Of a DNA stretch of 22,542 nt, positions 1 to 10,360 are shown piece after piece. The DNA lies in contig CAZIVR010000055.1 of assembly GCA_964542745.1 (NCBI GenBank), positions 1 through 22,542 on the forward strand. Direction: 5' to 3'. Position numbers and translations under genes: made by a program. Numbering within the stretch: the first letter of the stretch is position 1; each line of letters starts with the position of its first letter. This stretch comes from DATKAB01 sp964542745 (GTDB lineage: Bacteria > Eisenbacteria > RBG-16-71-46). The notes beneath the pieces were generated by a model. The model had not been told where the DNA came from. It ran no database searches and saw only the letters and a program-made list of their open reading frames with translations.

Positions 1-130
1 GGCGCTGCAGAACGCGGCGTCGGTGGCGAGCCTGCTGCTCACGACCGAGGCGCTGGTCACGGAGATCCCGGAGAAGAAGGAAGCCGCTCCGGCCCCCGGC
101 GGCGGCGGTTACGGCGGCGAGGACTTCTAG
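1..130 (+). CDS. groEL: Chaperonin GroEL, C-terminal end (partial)
   Basis: The window opens inside this gene; 42 codons and a TAG stop remain, read in the frame that starts at base 2. The translation begins ALQNAASVASLLLTTEALV, the conserved last helix of the GroEL equatorial domain, followed by an acidic EIPEKKE stretch and a Gly-rich tail ending GGGGYGGEDF. Known family role: the 60-kDa subunit of the double-ring ATP-dependent chaperonin that folds cytosolic proteins together with GroES. The tail is Gly/Tyr-rich where many GroELs end in GGM repeats, a normal variation. ATPase and apical domains lie outside the window, so completeness and any groES neighbour cannot be judged. An intrinsic terminator follows 30 bases after the stop. 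Confidence 0.95.
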   Translation, partial: ALQNAASVASLLLTTEALVTEIPEKKEAAPAPGGGGYGGEDF

Positions 131-160
131 TCCCTCGCGGTCCGCGCAAGACGAAAGCGG

Positions 161-196
161 AGGCCCCGGTCAGGACGACCGGGGCCTTCGTGTTTC
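161..196 (+). terminator. Intrinsic terminator after groEL
   Basis: Perfect 10-bp stem (161-170 with 178-187), 7-nt loop, followed on the + strand by the T-rich stretch TCGTGTTT. On the minus strand the stem is followed by CCGCTTTCGTCTTG, so it may also stop transcription of the convergent gene at 235-810. Confidence 0.75.
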
Positions 197-234
197 GGGG
201 GCGCGGTGCCCGCGCTTCGCGCCGGTTGGCGCGC

Positions 235-810
235 TTACCGGTACAGCGCCTTGATCGCGCCCCAGGTGGGATCGTGGGCCGGGACGGGGCCGTCCACCAC
301 GAACTCGAGGGAATAGGACTGCAGGGCGGTTCCGGTCTGCTGGATCACGAAGCTGTAGACGCCGGGATCGAGCTGCGGCGCCGCGAGCGCGTTGCTCGTC
401 ACGGCGCTGGCCACGAACTGGGGCATCAGGTTGGATCCGAGCAGCGAGCCGTCGATGTGGATCCCGGCGAGGAAGTTGGGATCGGTGGCGATGCCGGGCA
501 CGTAGCTGGTGGCCCCGGCGTTGAACGCGCAGAAACTCACGAACGCGGGCGCGTAGGCCAGCAGGTTGAGCCCGGTGAGCAGCTGCCCCGGCGCGATCGT
601 GAACGTGAGGAAATCGCGGTCGCCGGTGGTCGTGTTGTTGGAGTTGCGCACCGTGCCGATCACCGTGTTGCCGCCCGGCGCGAACGCCAGCGCGGTCGGT
701 GCGGCTGGATTGGAGGACAGGTCGCCGTGCACGGATTCGTCGTGCACGATGCCGGCGCCGGCGGGCGCGGCGAGGACCACCAGGAGGGCGAGGATCGCGG
801 CGGATTTCAT
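235..810 (-). CDS. Exported hypothetical protein with GDLS/NTVIGTV-type beta domain
   Basis: A 191-residue protein of unknown function. Residues 1-20 form a clear signal peptide (Lys2, then an Ala/Leu/Val core, cleavage probably after AGA), so it is exported. The mature start reads HDESVHGDLSSN, followed by GNTVIGTV and DRDFLTFTI; this pattern occurs in secreted beta-sandwich proteins that often carry PEP-CTERM tails (family memory, not a search). No PEP-CTERM is present; the protein ends in TWGAIKALYR, an aromatic-basic tail that may itself be a sorting or anchoring signal (inference). The ATG at 808-810 is chosen because the signal peptide starts there and GGGAG lies a few bases upstream; the reading frame remains open much further upstream, but that part is a shadow of the protease gene. 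It converges on groEL and has a TAGACT box about 50 bases upstream. Confidence 0.8.
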   Translation of the reverse strand: MKSAAILALLVVLAAPAGAGIVHDESVHGDLSSNPAAPTALAFAPGGNTVIGTVRNSNNTTTGDRDFLTFTIAPGQLLTGLNLLAYAPAFVSFCAFNAGATSYVPGIATDPNFLAGIHIDGSLLGSNLMPQFVASAVTSNALAAPQLDPGVYSFVIQQTGTALQSYSLEFVVDGPVPAHDPTWGAIKALYR

Positions 811-860
811 GGGGGGGTCTCCCGTGCGGGGTGTCGTGGGTGCCGGATTCCGAGGGGAGG

Positions 861-866
861 AGTCTA
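861..866 (-). promoter_or_regulatory. Candidate -10 box (TAGACT) for the 235-810 gene
   Basis: TAGACT followed by CC, read on the minus strand 50 bases upstream of the ATG at 810. It fits the TAGNNT pattern seen before several genes here. No convincing -35 element. Confidence 0.4.
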
Positions 867-1038
867 CGCCTCCCGGGCCGCCCGGGGACAGCGAATTCTG
901 CCCTCCACGCCGGGCTGGTTCCCCGAAATGGCGCGCCCGTCGCGTGGCGCTCGCGCTCCCGCGCCCCCCGCGGCTATCGTGGCCGACCTTCCCGCCGGGC
1001 GGGCGCCCGGCCCCACGCGAATCTCCGGAGGCCCACCC

Positions 1039-3807
<2,769 letters not shown>

Positions 3808-3827
3808 TCCGGCCCCCGAAGCACCGG

Positions 3828-3862
3828 CGGCGGGCGGCCTCGGCCGCCCGCCGTTTTCTTTG
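3828..3862 (+). terminator. Intrinsic terminator after the metalloprotease
   Basis: Perfect 10-bp GC stem, 3828-3837 with 3844-3853, with a 6-nt loop, then TTTTCTTTG at 3854-3862, starting 20 bases after the stop codon. Confidence 0.88.
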
Positions 3863-4040
3863 GGCCGTGCCGCGGAGAATGTTGCTGGCCGCTCCAGCGC
3901 CATTCCGTTCAATGGGTTAGCCGGTAACGGGCTGTCCGGCGGCAAGTTCCAGCGGGGAGCCGGGTTGCGCCCCCCATCAACAATCTCCGCAGCACAACCG
4001 ATACCCCACAGGTTCCGTCGTTTGGCTCAGGGGGGTGCCG

Positions 4041-7000
4041 GTGGTCCGCCGAATCGTCCTCTACCTCGCGTTGCTGGCCTCGGTCGCCGCGTTCCTCGCG
4101 CTGCGCCGCGAGACCGGCCGCGCCGCGCGCGTCGTGGCCGCCGCGGCCCCCGCGCCGGTCGCGGCGCTCGCCGAGGAGCGGGCCCGCGAGGCCGCGCACC
4201 TGGTTCCCGACACGCGCTTCCTCGACGCGGTGGGCCTGGTCGCGCAGGCGGTCACCGGCGCCCCCGCGTCGCGCGCCTCCTGCGCCTTCGAGGGCGGCGG
4301 CTGGATCGTGCGCCACGGCGGCCGCGAGGTCGGCCGGCTCTCCGAGTTCCCGAGGTTTCCGGAGCTGCGCGGCACGCTGGTCGGCTGGGCGCGCTCGCTG
4401 GGGGCGCCCGAATCGCTGGCGGCCGCGGACCGGGACGTGTCGCCGGGGACGGCCGCCGCGCGCGGCCGCGCCCACGCGGGCGTCGCGCGGTCGCTGGCCG
4501 CGCTCCACGCGTTGCGCGCCGCGGATCTCGCCGACCGCGCCTGGGCCGCGGGGCACCGCGACGCCGCCACCGCGCGCCTCGGCGCGAGCGCGCTGGCGTG
4601 GATGGCGGCCGAGAGCTTCGACCGGGCGGGCGCGGGGGAGGCGATCGCGGCCCGCGCGCTGGCGTGGAACGCGGTCGCTTCCGCGGCCGATCCCGCCGCG
4701 CTGGCGCGGGAGACGGCGCTGCTCGCCGACGTGATGGGTTACCCCGCGGACGCGATCGCGGCGGCGGTGGGGCTGCCCGAGTCCGACCCGATCCGCCTGT
4801 ACGTGCGGCGCGACGACGAGGCGCTCGACGCGATCGCCTCGCGCGGCGGGGGAGCGGGGGCACGGGGCGCGAATCGCGAGCCGCGCTGGCTGGCGCTCCG
4901 GCGCAGCGTCCAGCGCGAAGACGCCGAGGCGTGGGAGGTGGCCGCGTCGCGCGGGCTCGACGCCGACTCCGTGCTGGCGCTCCCGCTGCTCGGGAGCCGG
5001 CTCGCGCTCGGGAAGTTCGAGACCGAGCTCGCATCGGCCGGCGGCCTGCTCCGGGCGGTCGGGGCGGACCTCCGGCTCCACGAGCTGATGGCCGCGCCGA
5101 TCGCGGCCACCGAGGACCGGCCGGCGGGGGAAGCGATGGAGTTGTTCGAGACCCTGCTCGAGGCGATGCCCGAGGACGCCGACGGCGCCTTCCTCGATCG
5201 CGCCGCGCTGCGCGGCTGGTACCGCGCCGCGTTCTACTCCTCGTGGATGGCGGTCGGGGAGTACCTGCGCACGCGGCTCTCCGACACTCCCGCCACGCAG
5301 GCGTTCGCCCGCTCCCTCGGCGACGGGAGCCGGGCTCCGGCCGCCGCCGCGGAGTTCCAGCGCTGGTTCGCCCACCTCGCCGAGCTCAAGCGCGACGGGG
5401 AACTGCGCGGCGCCCTGAAGCAGGACCTGATCGGCATGTCCCACTTCGGCGCGACGCCGCGGCTCCTGACCTGGGAGGCGATCCTCGACTTCACGCACCC
5501 GGCCGATCCGTTCGTGCGGCAGTGCGCCCGGTACCTGGAGCGCCGGCTGGACACGCGGCCGGAATGTCTCGAGGCGTGGGGAGGCATCGTGCGCGCCGAC
5601 CTGTTCGACGTGGCGCGCGGCGAGGCGCTCCTCGGCGCCGCCGCCGAGGCGGCGCACCCGCGCGAGCTCTTCCGCCGCGCGTGGTGGGCGGCCTACCGCG
5701 GCGACCGGCGCGCGCTCGAGGCGCTGCTCGCCGACCCCGGGTTCCGGCCCGAGGAGCGGACCGAAGTGGTGGCGACGCTGCGCGACATGACGCCCGAGGA
5801 TTCCCTGCGCCTCGACGACGTGAGCGAGCGGCTGGTGGGCGAGCGGCCCGACGACTGGGCGATCGTGGGCCCCTACGTTCGCGCGCTGGCGGCGCGGCAC
5901 CGCAACGACCGGGTGCGTGCGCTCGCGGGCGCGTGGCTCGCCCGTCCGGACCGGAGCGCCCGGACCTTCGACGACGTGGACGCGCGCAACCGCTACGCGC
6001 GCGCCTGCCTCGAAGAGGGAAGGATCGAGGAGGGGCACGCGGCGATCCGCTCGGTGGTCGCCTCGTGGCAGGAGACCGCCATGGCGCTGGGCGCGGAACT
6101 GCTCGACCGCCGGGGGGAGTCGGCGCGCGCCGAGACCCTGGCGATGATGGCGTGGCAGCGCTATCCGGACAGCGAGGCGGCGCAGGCGCTGGTCGTGGAC
6201 CTGTTCTGGCGGCACGGCCTGTTCGACGACGCGGCGCGCATGCTGGCCGGGGCCCCGCGGCCGCTGTCCCCGGAGGGGTGGCGGGACGTGCTCGGCCCGC
6301 GCTTCGCCCGCTTCCAGCGCGAGCAGCCGAAGCGCGCCGGGCAGGCGGTGGACGCGATCGTGAAGCTCGGGCTCGCCGACTGGCGGCGCCTCGGCGGCCT
6401 GGTGCTGGCGCTCGGCGCGGCCGGGCGCGAGGCCGAGGCCGCCACGCTCGCCGCGCGGCTCGCGCCGGCCGAACGGCTCGATCCGCAGGCGACGATCGTG
6501 ACGTACGGATTCGTGAAGCGGGCGCTCGGCGCGGCGGGTGCGGCGGACTGGCTGCGGCGCAACCTGCCCGCCCGCGACGACGCGACGCTGGCGCTCCTCC
6601 ACCTGCACGCCTACGGCATGGACGCCGGCGAGGCGCAGTGGGAGATCCCGTTGCCGAAGGGCTCGCCGGAGACCGTCGAAAGCCTGTGGCTCCTGCGGGT
6701 CGCCACCTGGGTGCGCGACAGCGTCGGCGCTCCCGAACAGCGCCGCCTGCTGCGCGAACGGTTCGCCGCCCCGGGGCCCGGCCGTTACCGGCGCTTCGCG
6801 CGGTTGCTGCTCGGCCTGGAACCCGCGGACTCGATCCTCGCGCTGCCGCTCGACAACCGTGGCGAAGGGGAGGCCTACTACTACATCGCGCTGCGCCGGC
6901 AGGCGGAGGGCGACCTGCGCGCCGCCGCCGAGTGGTACGCGCGCTGCCTCGACGTGAACGTGTGGAGCAACGGCGAGCACCACTGGGCGATGCGCCAGCT

Positions 7001-7094
7001 CTCCGAATGGGTCGCGCGCGGCCGCTCGCTCGAGCGGCTCGAGACCGAGGCGCGGCGCGGGCTCCCGCCCCGGGCGGGCGCTCCGGCGATCTGA
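4041..7094 (+). CDS. Membrane-anchored helical-repeat (TPR-like) protein of unknown function
   Basis: About 1,017 residues. Residues 3-21 (IVLYLALLASVAAFLAL core after VRR) form one hydrophobic segment, best read as a signal anchor. The rest is Ala/Arg/Leu-rich amphipathic helix throughout with no catalytic motif I recognise. TPR-like helix pairs are clearest near the C-terminus, for example EAYYYIALRRQAEGDLRAAA followed by EWYARCLDVN; several earlier segments (RARAETLAMMAWQRYPDSE-like) also look like helix-turn-helix repeats. This suggests a long solenoid scaffold facing the periplasm (inference). Start choice: GTG at 4041 has AGGGGG at 4029-4034 six bases upstream; GTG at 4035 is possible but too close to that site. 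The long opposite-strand frame at 3909-6983 is a high-GC shadow. It stands alone, between a terminator on the left and a noncoding stretch on the right. Confidence 0.8.
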   Translation: MVRRIVLYLALLASVAAFLALRRETGRAARVVAAAAPAPVAALAEERAREAAHLVPDTRFLDAVGLVAQAVTGAPASRASCAFEGGGWIVRHGGREVGRLSEFPRFPELRGTLVGWARSLGAPESLAAADRDVSPGTAAARGRAHAGVARSLAALHALRAADLADRAWAAGHRDAATARLGASALAWMAAESFDRAGAGEAIAARALAWNAVASAADPAALARETALLADVMGYPADAIAAAVGLPESDPIRLYVRRDDEALDAIASRGGGAGARGANREPRWLALRRSVQREDAEAWEVAASRGLDADSVLALPLLGSRLALGKFETELASAGGLLRAVGADLRLHELMAAPIAATEDRPAGEAMELFETLLEAMPEDADGAFLDRAALRGWYRAAFYSSWMAVGEYLRTRLSDTPATQAFARSLGDGSRAPAAAAEFQRWFAHLAELKRDGELRGALKQDLIGMSHFGATPRLLTWEAILDFTHPADPFVRQCARYLERRLDTRPECLEAWGGIVRADLFDVARGEALLGAAAEAAHPRELFRRAWWAAYRGDRRALEALLADPGFRPEERTEVVATLRDMTPEDSLRLDDVSERLVGERPDDWAIVGPYVRALAARHRNDRVRALAGAWLARPDRSARTFDDVDARNRYARACLEEGRIEEGHAAIRSVVASWQETAMALGAELLDRRGESARAETLAMMAWQRYPDSEAAQALVVDLFWRHGLFDDAARMLAGAPRPLSPEGWRDVLGPRFARFQREQPKRAGQAVDAIVKLGLADWRRLGGLVLALGAAGREAEAATLAARLAPAERLDPQATIVTYGFVKRALGAAGAADWLRRNLPARDDATLALLHLHAYGMDAGEAQWEIPLPKGSPETVESLWLLRVATWVRDSVGAPEQRRLLRERFAAPGPGRYRRFARLLLGLEPADSILALPLDNRGEGEAYYYIALRRQAEGDLRAAAEWYARCLDVNVWSNGEHHWAMRQLSEWVARGRSLERLETEARRGLPPRAGAPAI

Positions 7095-7189
7095 TCCGGC
7101 CGGCGCCGCCCTCCCTGCGCCACCCCGGTCCGCGGATTTCCCGCGCCGGTCGCCTCCCGAGGGAACTCCGGGCCCCAGCGCACTAACGT

Positions 7190-7476
7190 CACGGCGTTCG
7201 CGTCCTCGCGGCCACCCCCCCGGCCGCGCGACGGGCCGGGCCCCGGGGCCCGCGTTCCGCGCCCGAACGCCGGAGACGATTCACGGGGAAGACCGGGAGC
7301 CCCTCGGATTCGCTGCGCCAGCCCCCGCTGGAGCCAGCCCGCGTGAGGGCGCGGGACCAGCGACGGACGGGTCGGGATCACGGGGGGCCCACAGCGTGAA
7401 CGCCGCGACGGTGCGTGCACGGCGCCCCTGCGGCCGACACGAGCCGGCCGGGTCGAAAGGCCCGGCCGGTTCTTTC
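7190..7476 (+). ncRNA. Candidate structured RNA or long structured 3' UTR in the 7095-7507 noncoding gap
   Basis: The gap 7095-7507 holds no convincing gene. It contains a possible three-way junction: an outer 9-bp stem (7192-7200 with 7264-7272) enclosing a 7-bp hairpin (7207-7213 with 7222-7228) and a 6-bp hairpin (7232-7237 with 7247-7252). Further short hairpins follow near 7318-7365, and the region ends at an intrinsic terminator. TAACGT at 7184-7189 could be a -10 box placing a start near 7196. I see none of the hallmark sequences of RNase P RNA, tmRNA, SRP RNA or 6S RNA. At this GC content chance stems are common, so it may equally be the 3' untranslated end of the preceding gene. Confidence 0.25.
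7444..7476 (+). terminator. Intrinsic terminator, 350 bases beyond the nearest + strand gene
   Basis: Perfect 9-bp stem CCGGCCGGG (7444-7452) with CCCGGCCGG (7461-7469), 8-nt loop with GAAA, then TTCTTTCC. The T tract is on the + strand side only, so it ends rightward transcription and not the leftward acetyltransferase gene. Confidence 0.8.
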
Positions 7477-7507
7477 CTGCCCGGCCCGGGAGCTCCGGCC
7501 GCCGGCG

Positions 7508-7921
7508 TCAGGGCGCGGGGGCCGCCAGTTCCAACCGCAGCACTTCCTCGCCGTCCTCGACGGCTCCGGTCGCGACGAAGCCGAGCCGTTCGTAGAACGG
7601 CCGCGGGCTTCCGGGGCCGGGCACCGTGCTGGTGAGGATCTCCCGGGCACCGAGCGCGCGCGCGTGATCGATCGCGAGCGCGAGGGCGGCCGCGCCGTAG
7701 CCGCGTCGCTGGTGGTCCGCCGCGATCATGAACCGCCACAGGAAGAACTCGGGCACTTCCGGCTTGAGGCTCAGCATCACGAAGCCGACCGGTTCGTCCT
7801 CCGCGTAGATCGCGCGGAACCAGGCCTCCGGCGCGAAATGCGCCTCGGCGATGGACACCGCGTTCGGGGCGACGAACCCGCGCTGGTCGGGCGCCACCTC
7901 GAGGCGGCACACGCGGCGCAC
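7508..7921 (-). CDS. GNAT-family N-acetyltransferase (SpeG/diamine acetyltransferase-like)
   Basis: From the first canonical start (GTG at 7919-7921) the product has 137 residues. GNAT motif A is at about 63-80 (RFMIAADHQRRGYGAAAL), with QRRGYG at 71-76 binding the pyrophosphate of acetyl-CoA; motif B follows with PFYERLGF at 108-115. The start region QRGFVAPNAVSIAEA is typical of the polyamine/diamine acetyltransferase branch, so a small amine substrate is possible (inference). The same frame upstream encodes VSLREITRDTV, which is the usual first beta strand of this family, but contains no ATG, GTG or TTG after the stop codon of the gene upstream. A CTG at 7964-7966, 10 bases after AGGGG, would restore a full-length protein of 152 residues. 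It lies just downstream of the histidine kinase (stop at 7980) and is probably co-transcribed with it. Confidence 0.88.
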   Translation of the reverse strand: MRRVCRLEVAPDQRGFVAPNAVSIAEAHFAPEAWFRAIYAEDEPVGFVMLSLKPEVPEFFLWRFMIAADHQRRGYGAAALALAIDHARALGAREILTSTVPGPGSPRPFYERLGFVATGAVEDGEEVLRLELAAPAP

Positions 7922-7979
7922 GGTGTCGCGCGTGATCTCGCGCAGGGAGACGGGGCGGCGGGGCAGGGCGCGGGTTCCC

Positions 7980-10295
7980 CTAGAGGCTGGCCGGATTCCC
8001 GGCGCGCGCCGCGCGCAGCAGCCGGGCGACGGACTCCGCCAGTTGGTCCACGGTGAAGGGTTTCTGGAGGAACTCGGAACCGGGGTCGCTGAGATCGAGG
8101 AGCTTCGGGTCGCGCGGGTAGCCCGACACGTACACGGCGGGCACCGGGCCGAGCGCGCCCCGCACCCGCGCGACGAAGCGGTCGCCGCGCATGTCCGGGA
8201 GCACGACGTCGGTCACCACCAGGTCGAGCTTCCGCGCCCCGGGCTCGAGGAAGCGGAACGCCCGGTCGGCGGTCGCCTCGGCGAGCACGTCGTAGCCGAG
8301 GCTCGCCAGGGACGCCGCGAGGAAATTCCGAACGCTCGAATCGTCCTCGACCACCAGCACGGTGCCGCGGCCGGGGCCGATCGCGCGCGCGGCGCGCCGC
8401 TCCTCGGCCGGGAAGCTCTCGGCCTCCCCGGTGCGCGGCAGGAAGAAGCGCACCGTCGTGCCGCGGCCCTCCGCGCTCTCGATCTCGATGTGCCCGTCGA
8501 ACTGCTTGACGATCCCGAGGCACGTCGCGAGGCCGAGCCCCGTGCCCTGTCCCGGCGGCTTGGTCGTGAAGAAGGGCTCGAAGGCGTGCTTCCGCACCGC
8601 GGCCGGCATGCCGGGTCCCTCGTCGGTCACCGAGCAGCAGGCGTAGGGGCCGTGCTCGAGATCCGGATGGCCGGCCCCGTCCACGTTGCGGGTCTCGAGG
8701 AGGATGGGACCGCCTTCGGGTTGCGCGTCGCGCGCGTTCACCACCAGGTTCACGATCACCTGCTCGAGTTGATCCGGGGCCGCGGAGACGGCGTGGACGT
8801 CGGGGGCGAGCCGGATTTCGAGCCGCGAGTCCTCGCCGATCAGGCGGCGCAGCATGTCCTCGAGGCCGCGAACCACATCGTTCAGGTCCACCACGCGGCG
8901 GCGCAGCGTCTGCCGGCGCGAGAACGCGAGCAGCTGCCGGGTGAGGCGGGCCGCGCGCTCGGCCGCGTCGAGGATCGCGTCGGCGTGCTCGCGCCCGGCG
9001 GACGCCCCGGCGATCCGGTCGCGCAGCATCTCGGCCTGGCCCAGGATCACGGTGAGCAGGTTGTTGAAGTCGTGCGCGACGCCGCCCGCGAGCCTTCCCA
9101 CGCTCTCCAGCTTCTGGGCCTGGATCGAGTGCTCGATCATGCGCAGGCGCTCGCTGATGTCGCGCAGCGACACCACGGCGGCCGGCGCCCCGTCGAGATC
9201 GGCGTGCGCGAGCGAGATCTCCGCCGGGAAGGACTCCCCGTCGCCGCGCAGCGCGGTGGCCTGCAGCGGCGCGTTCGGCTCGCCGGGCGGCCCGGTCTCC
9301 AGCGCCGCGGCCCCGAGGCGCGCGGCGAACTCCGCGCGCGACTCCGGGGCGAGCAGGCGGTCGGCGAAGGAACCGGCGGCGAGTTCCGCGCGGTCGCGCC
9401 CGAAGATGCGCGCGGCGGCGGCGTTGGCCTCCACGACGGCCCCGCGGGCGTCGAGCGCGAAGATCGCGTCGGTCGCGGCCTCGAGGATCGCCCGCTGCCG
9501 GGCCGCGCTGCGATCGAGCGCGCGGCGCGAATGCTCGTAGCGCTCGCGGTAGGTGAGGGCGTGAAAGACGTCGCGGAAGGGCGTCGTGCCGGCCAGCGTC
9601 GCGAAGCGCGCGAGGTAGACGGAGAGGATGCCCGCGTAGAGGGCGGCGAACAGCAGCTTCCCGGCCGCGCCGGCGACCAGCACCTGGGAGAACAGCGGCG
9701 TGCCGGCGAAGCCCACCACCGAGAAGGCGACGCTGTCGAACAGCAGCGCCGCCGACAGCGCGAGGAAGATCCGCAGGAAGGGGACCGCGCGCACCGGGCC
9801 CGAGCGCATCGCCTCGTAGGCGAGCACCAGGAGGATGGCGTCCGCGTAGAGCGCGAGCGTTCCGGCGACCATCACGCGGGCGTCCTGGGCGAAGAACTCC
9901 CGCGGGATGTCGCGAAGGTTGAGCGTGGCGGGGAGTCCGAGATGGAGCTGGGTGATCGCGAACAGGAGGCCCACGGTGAGATTGGCCACCACCAGCCCGT
10001 AGATGAGCTTGCGGGCCTCGTCGGCGTCCTCGCGGATGTAGACGAGGAGCACCGCGAACATCGAGCAGGTGAAGAACACCGCGGAACCCGGGCTCACGAC
10101 GAGCCCCGGGAGGATCTCCGCGTAGACCGACGAGGCGAACTGGACCTGGATCGGCTGCAGGACGCCGAGGCCGATGTAGAGGGGGCAGAGCCCGAGCCAG
10201 CGGCGGAGGCGGAACAGGCCCAGCACCATCGCCGACAGGATCAACGCCTCGGCCGCGAACAGGGCGAGTTGCGGGAGGCTTGCGACGGCGGACAT
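7980..10295 (-). CDS. Hybrid sensor histidine kinase with seven-helix YhhQ/VUT-like input, PAS, HisKA, HATPase and REC domains
   Basis: 771 residues. Residues 8-230 hold about seven membrane helices whose order and spacing resemble the queuosine-precursor transporter family YhhQ/VUT (my alignment by eye). A short linker leads to a PAS domain (about 265-382). The dimerisation/phosphotransfer box GGVAHDFNNLL places the phosphorylated His at 408. The ATPase domain shows the N box around Asn520, DEGPG at 558-562 and GTGLGLA at 584-590. A C-terminal receiver domain (about 645-760) has the acidic pair in VVEDD, phospho-acceptor Asp696 (VVTD) and Lys745 (QKPF), so the phosphate is probably passed from His408 to its own receiver. 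There is no DNA-binding output domain, and no separate response regulator or phosphotransferase is seen nearby. The ATG at 10293-10295 starts directly before the first helix; the ribosome site is weak. A GNAT gene follows with a very short gap. Confidence 0.93.
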   Translation of the reverse strand: MSAVASLPQLALFAAEALILSAMVLGLFRLRRWLGLCPLYIGLGVLQPIQVQFASSVYAEILPGLVVSPGSAVFFTCSMFAVLLVYIREDADEARKLIYGLVVANLTVGLLFAITQLHLGLPATLNLRDIPREFFAQDARVMVAGTLALYADAILLVLAYEAMRSGPVRAVPFLRIFLALSAALLFDSVAFSVVGFAGTPLFSQVLVAGAAGKLLFAALYAGILSVYLARFATLAGTTPFRDVFHALTYRERYEHSRRALDRSAARQRAILEAATDAIFALDARGAVVEANAAAARIFGRDRAELAAGSFADRLLAPESRAEFAARLGAAALETGPPGEPNAPLQATALRGDGESFPAEISLAHADLDGAPAAVVSLRDISERLRMIEHSIQAQKLESVGRLAGGVAHDFNNLLTVILGQAEMLRDRIAGASAGREHADAILDAAERAARLTRQLLAFSRRQTLRRRVVDLNDVVRGLEDMLRRLIGEDSRLEIRLAPDVHAVSAAPDQLEQVIVNLVVNARDAQPEGGPILLETRNVDGAGHPDLEHGPYACCSVTDEGPGMPAAVRKHAFEPFFTTKPPGQGTGLGLATCLGIVKQFDGHIEIESAEGRGTTVRFFLPRTGEAESFPAEERRAARAIGPGRGTVLVVEDDSSVRNFLAASLASLGYDVLAEATADRAFRFLEPGARKLDLVVTDVVLPDMRGDRFVARVRGALGPVPAVYVSGYPRDPKLLDLSDPGSEFLQKPFTVDQLAESVARLLRAARAGNPASL

Positions 10296-10349
10296 GCGCT
10301 TGGGTCACCCGTGGCGGAACGGGACGCGGCTCGAACGGCTCCCCGCGGA

Positions 10350-10355
10350 AGGCTA
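10350..10355 (-). promoter_or_regulatory. Candidate -10 box (TAGCCT) for the histidine kinase
   Basis: TAGCCT followed by TCC, on the minus strand 54 bases upstream of the ATG at 10295 and just beyond the stop of the methyltransferase gene at 10361. If active, the kinase has its own promoter and does not depend on the upstream gene. Confidence 0.35.
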
Positions 10356-10360
10356 GTCCC

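Noticed and set aside
190..1038. N-terminal extension of the metalloprotease frame
   Set aside because: It would place the signal peptide in the middle of the protein and overlaps the opposite gene; the ATG at 1039 has GGAGG 7 bases upstream.
3909..6983. Minus-strand 1,024-codon open frame
   Set aside because: Low-complexity Arg/Pro/Gly/Val composition opposite a convincing helical-repeat gene with its own start and ribosome site; a shadow frame.
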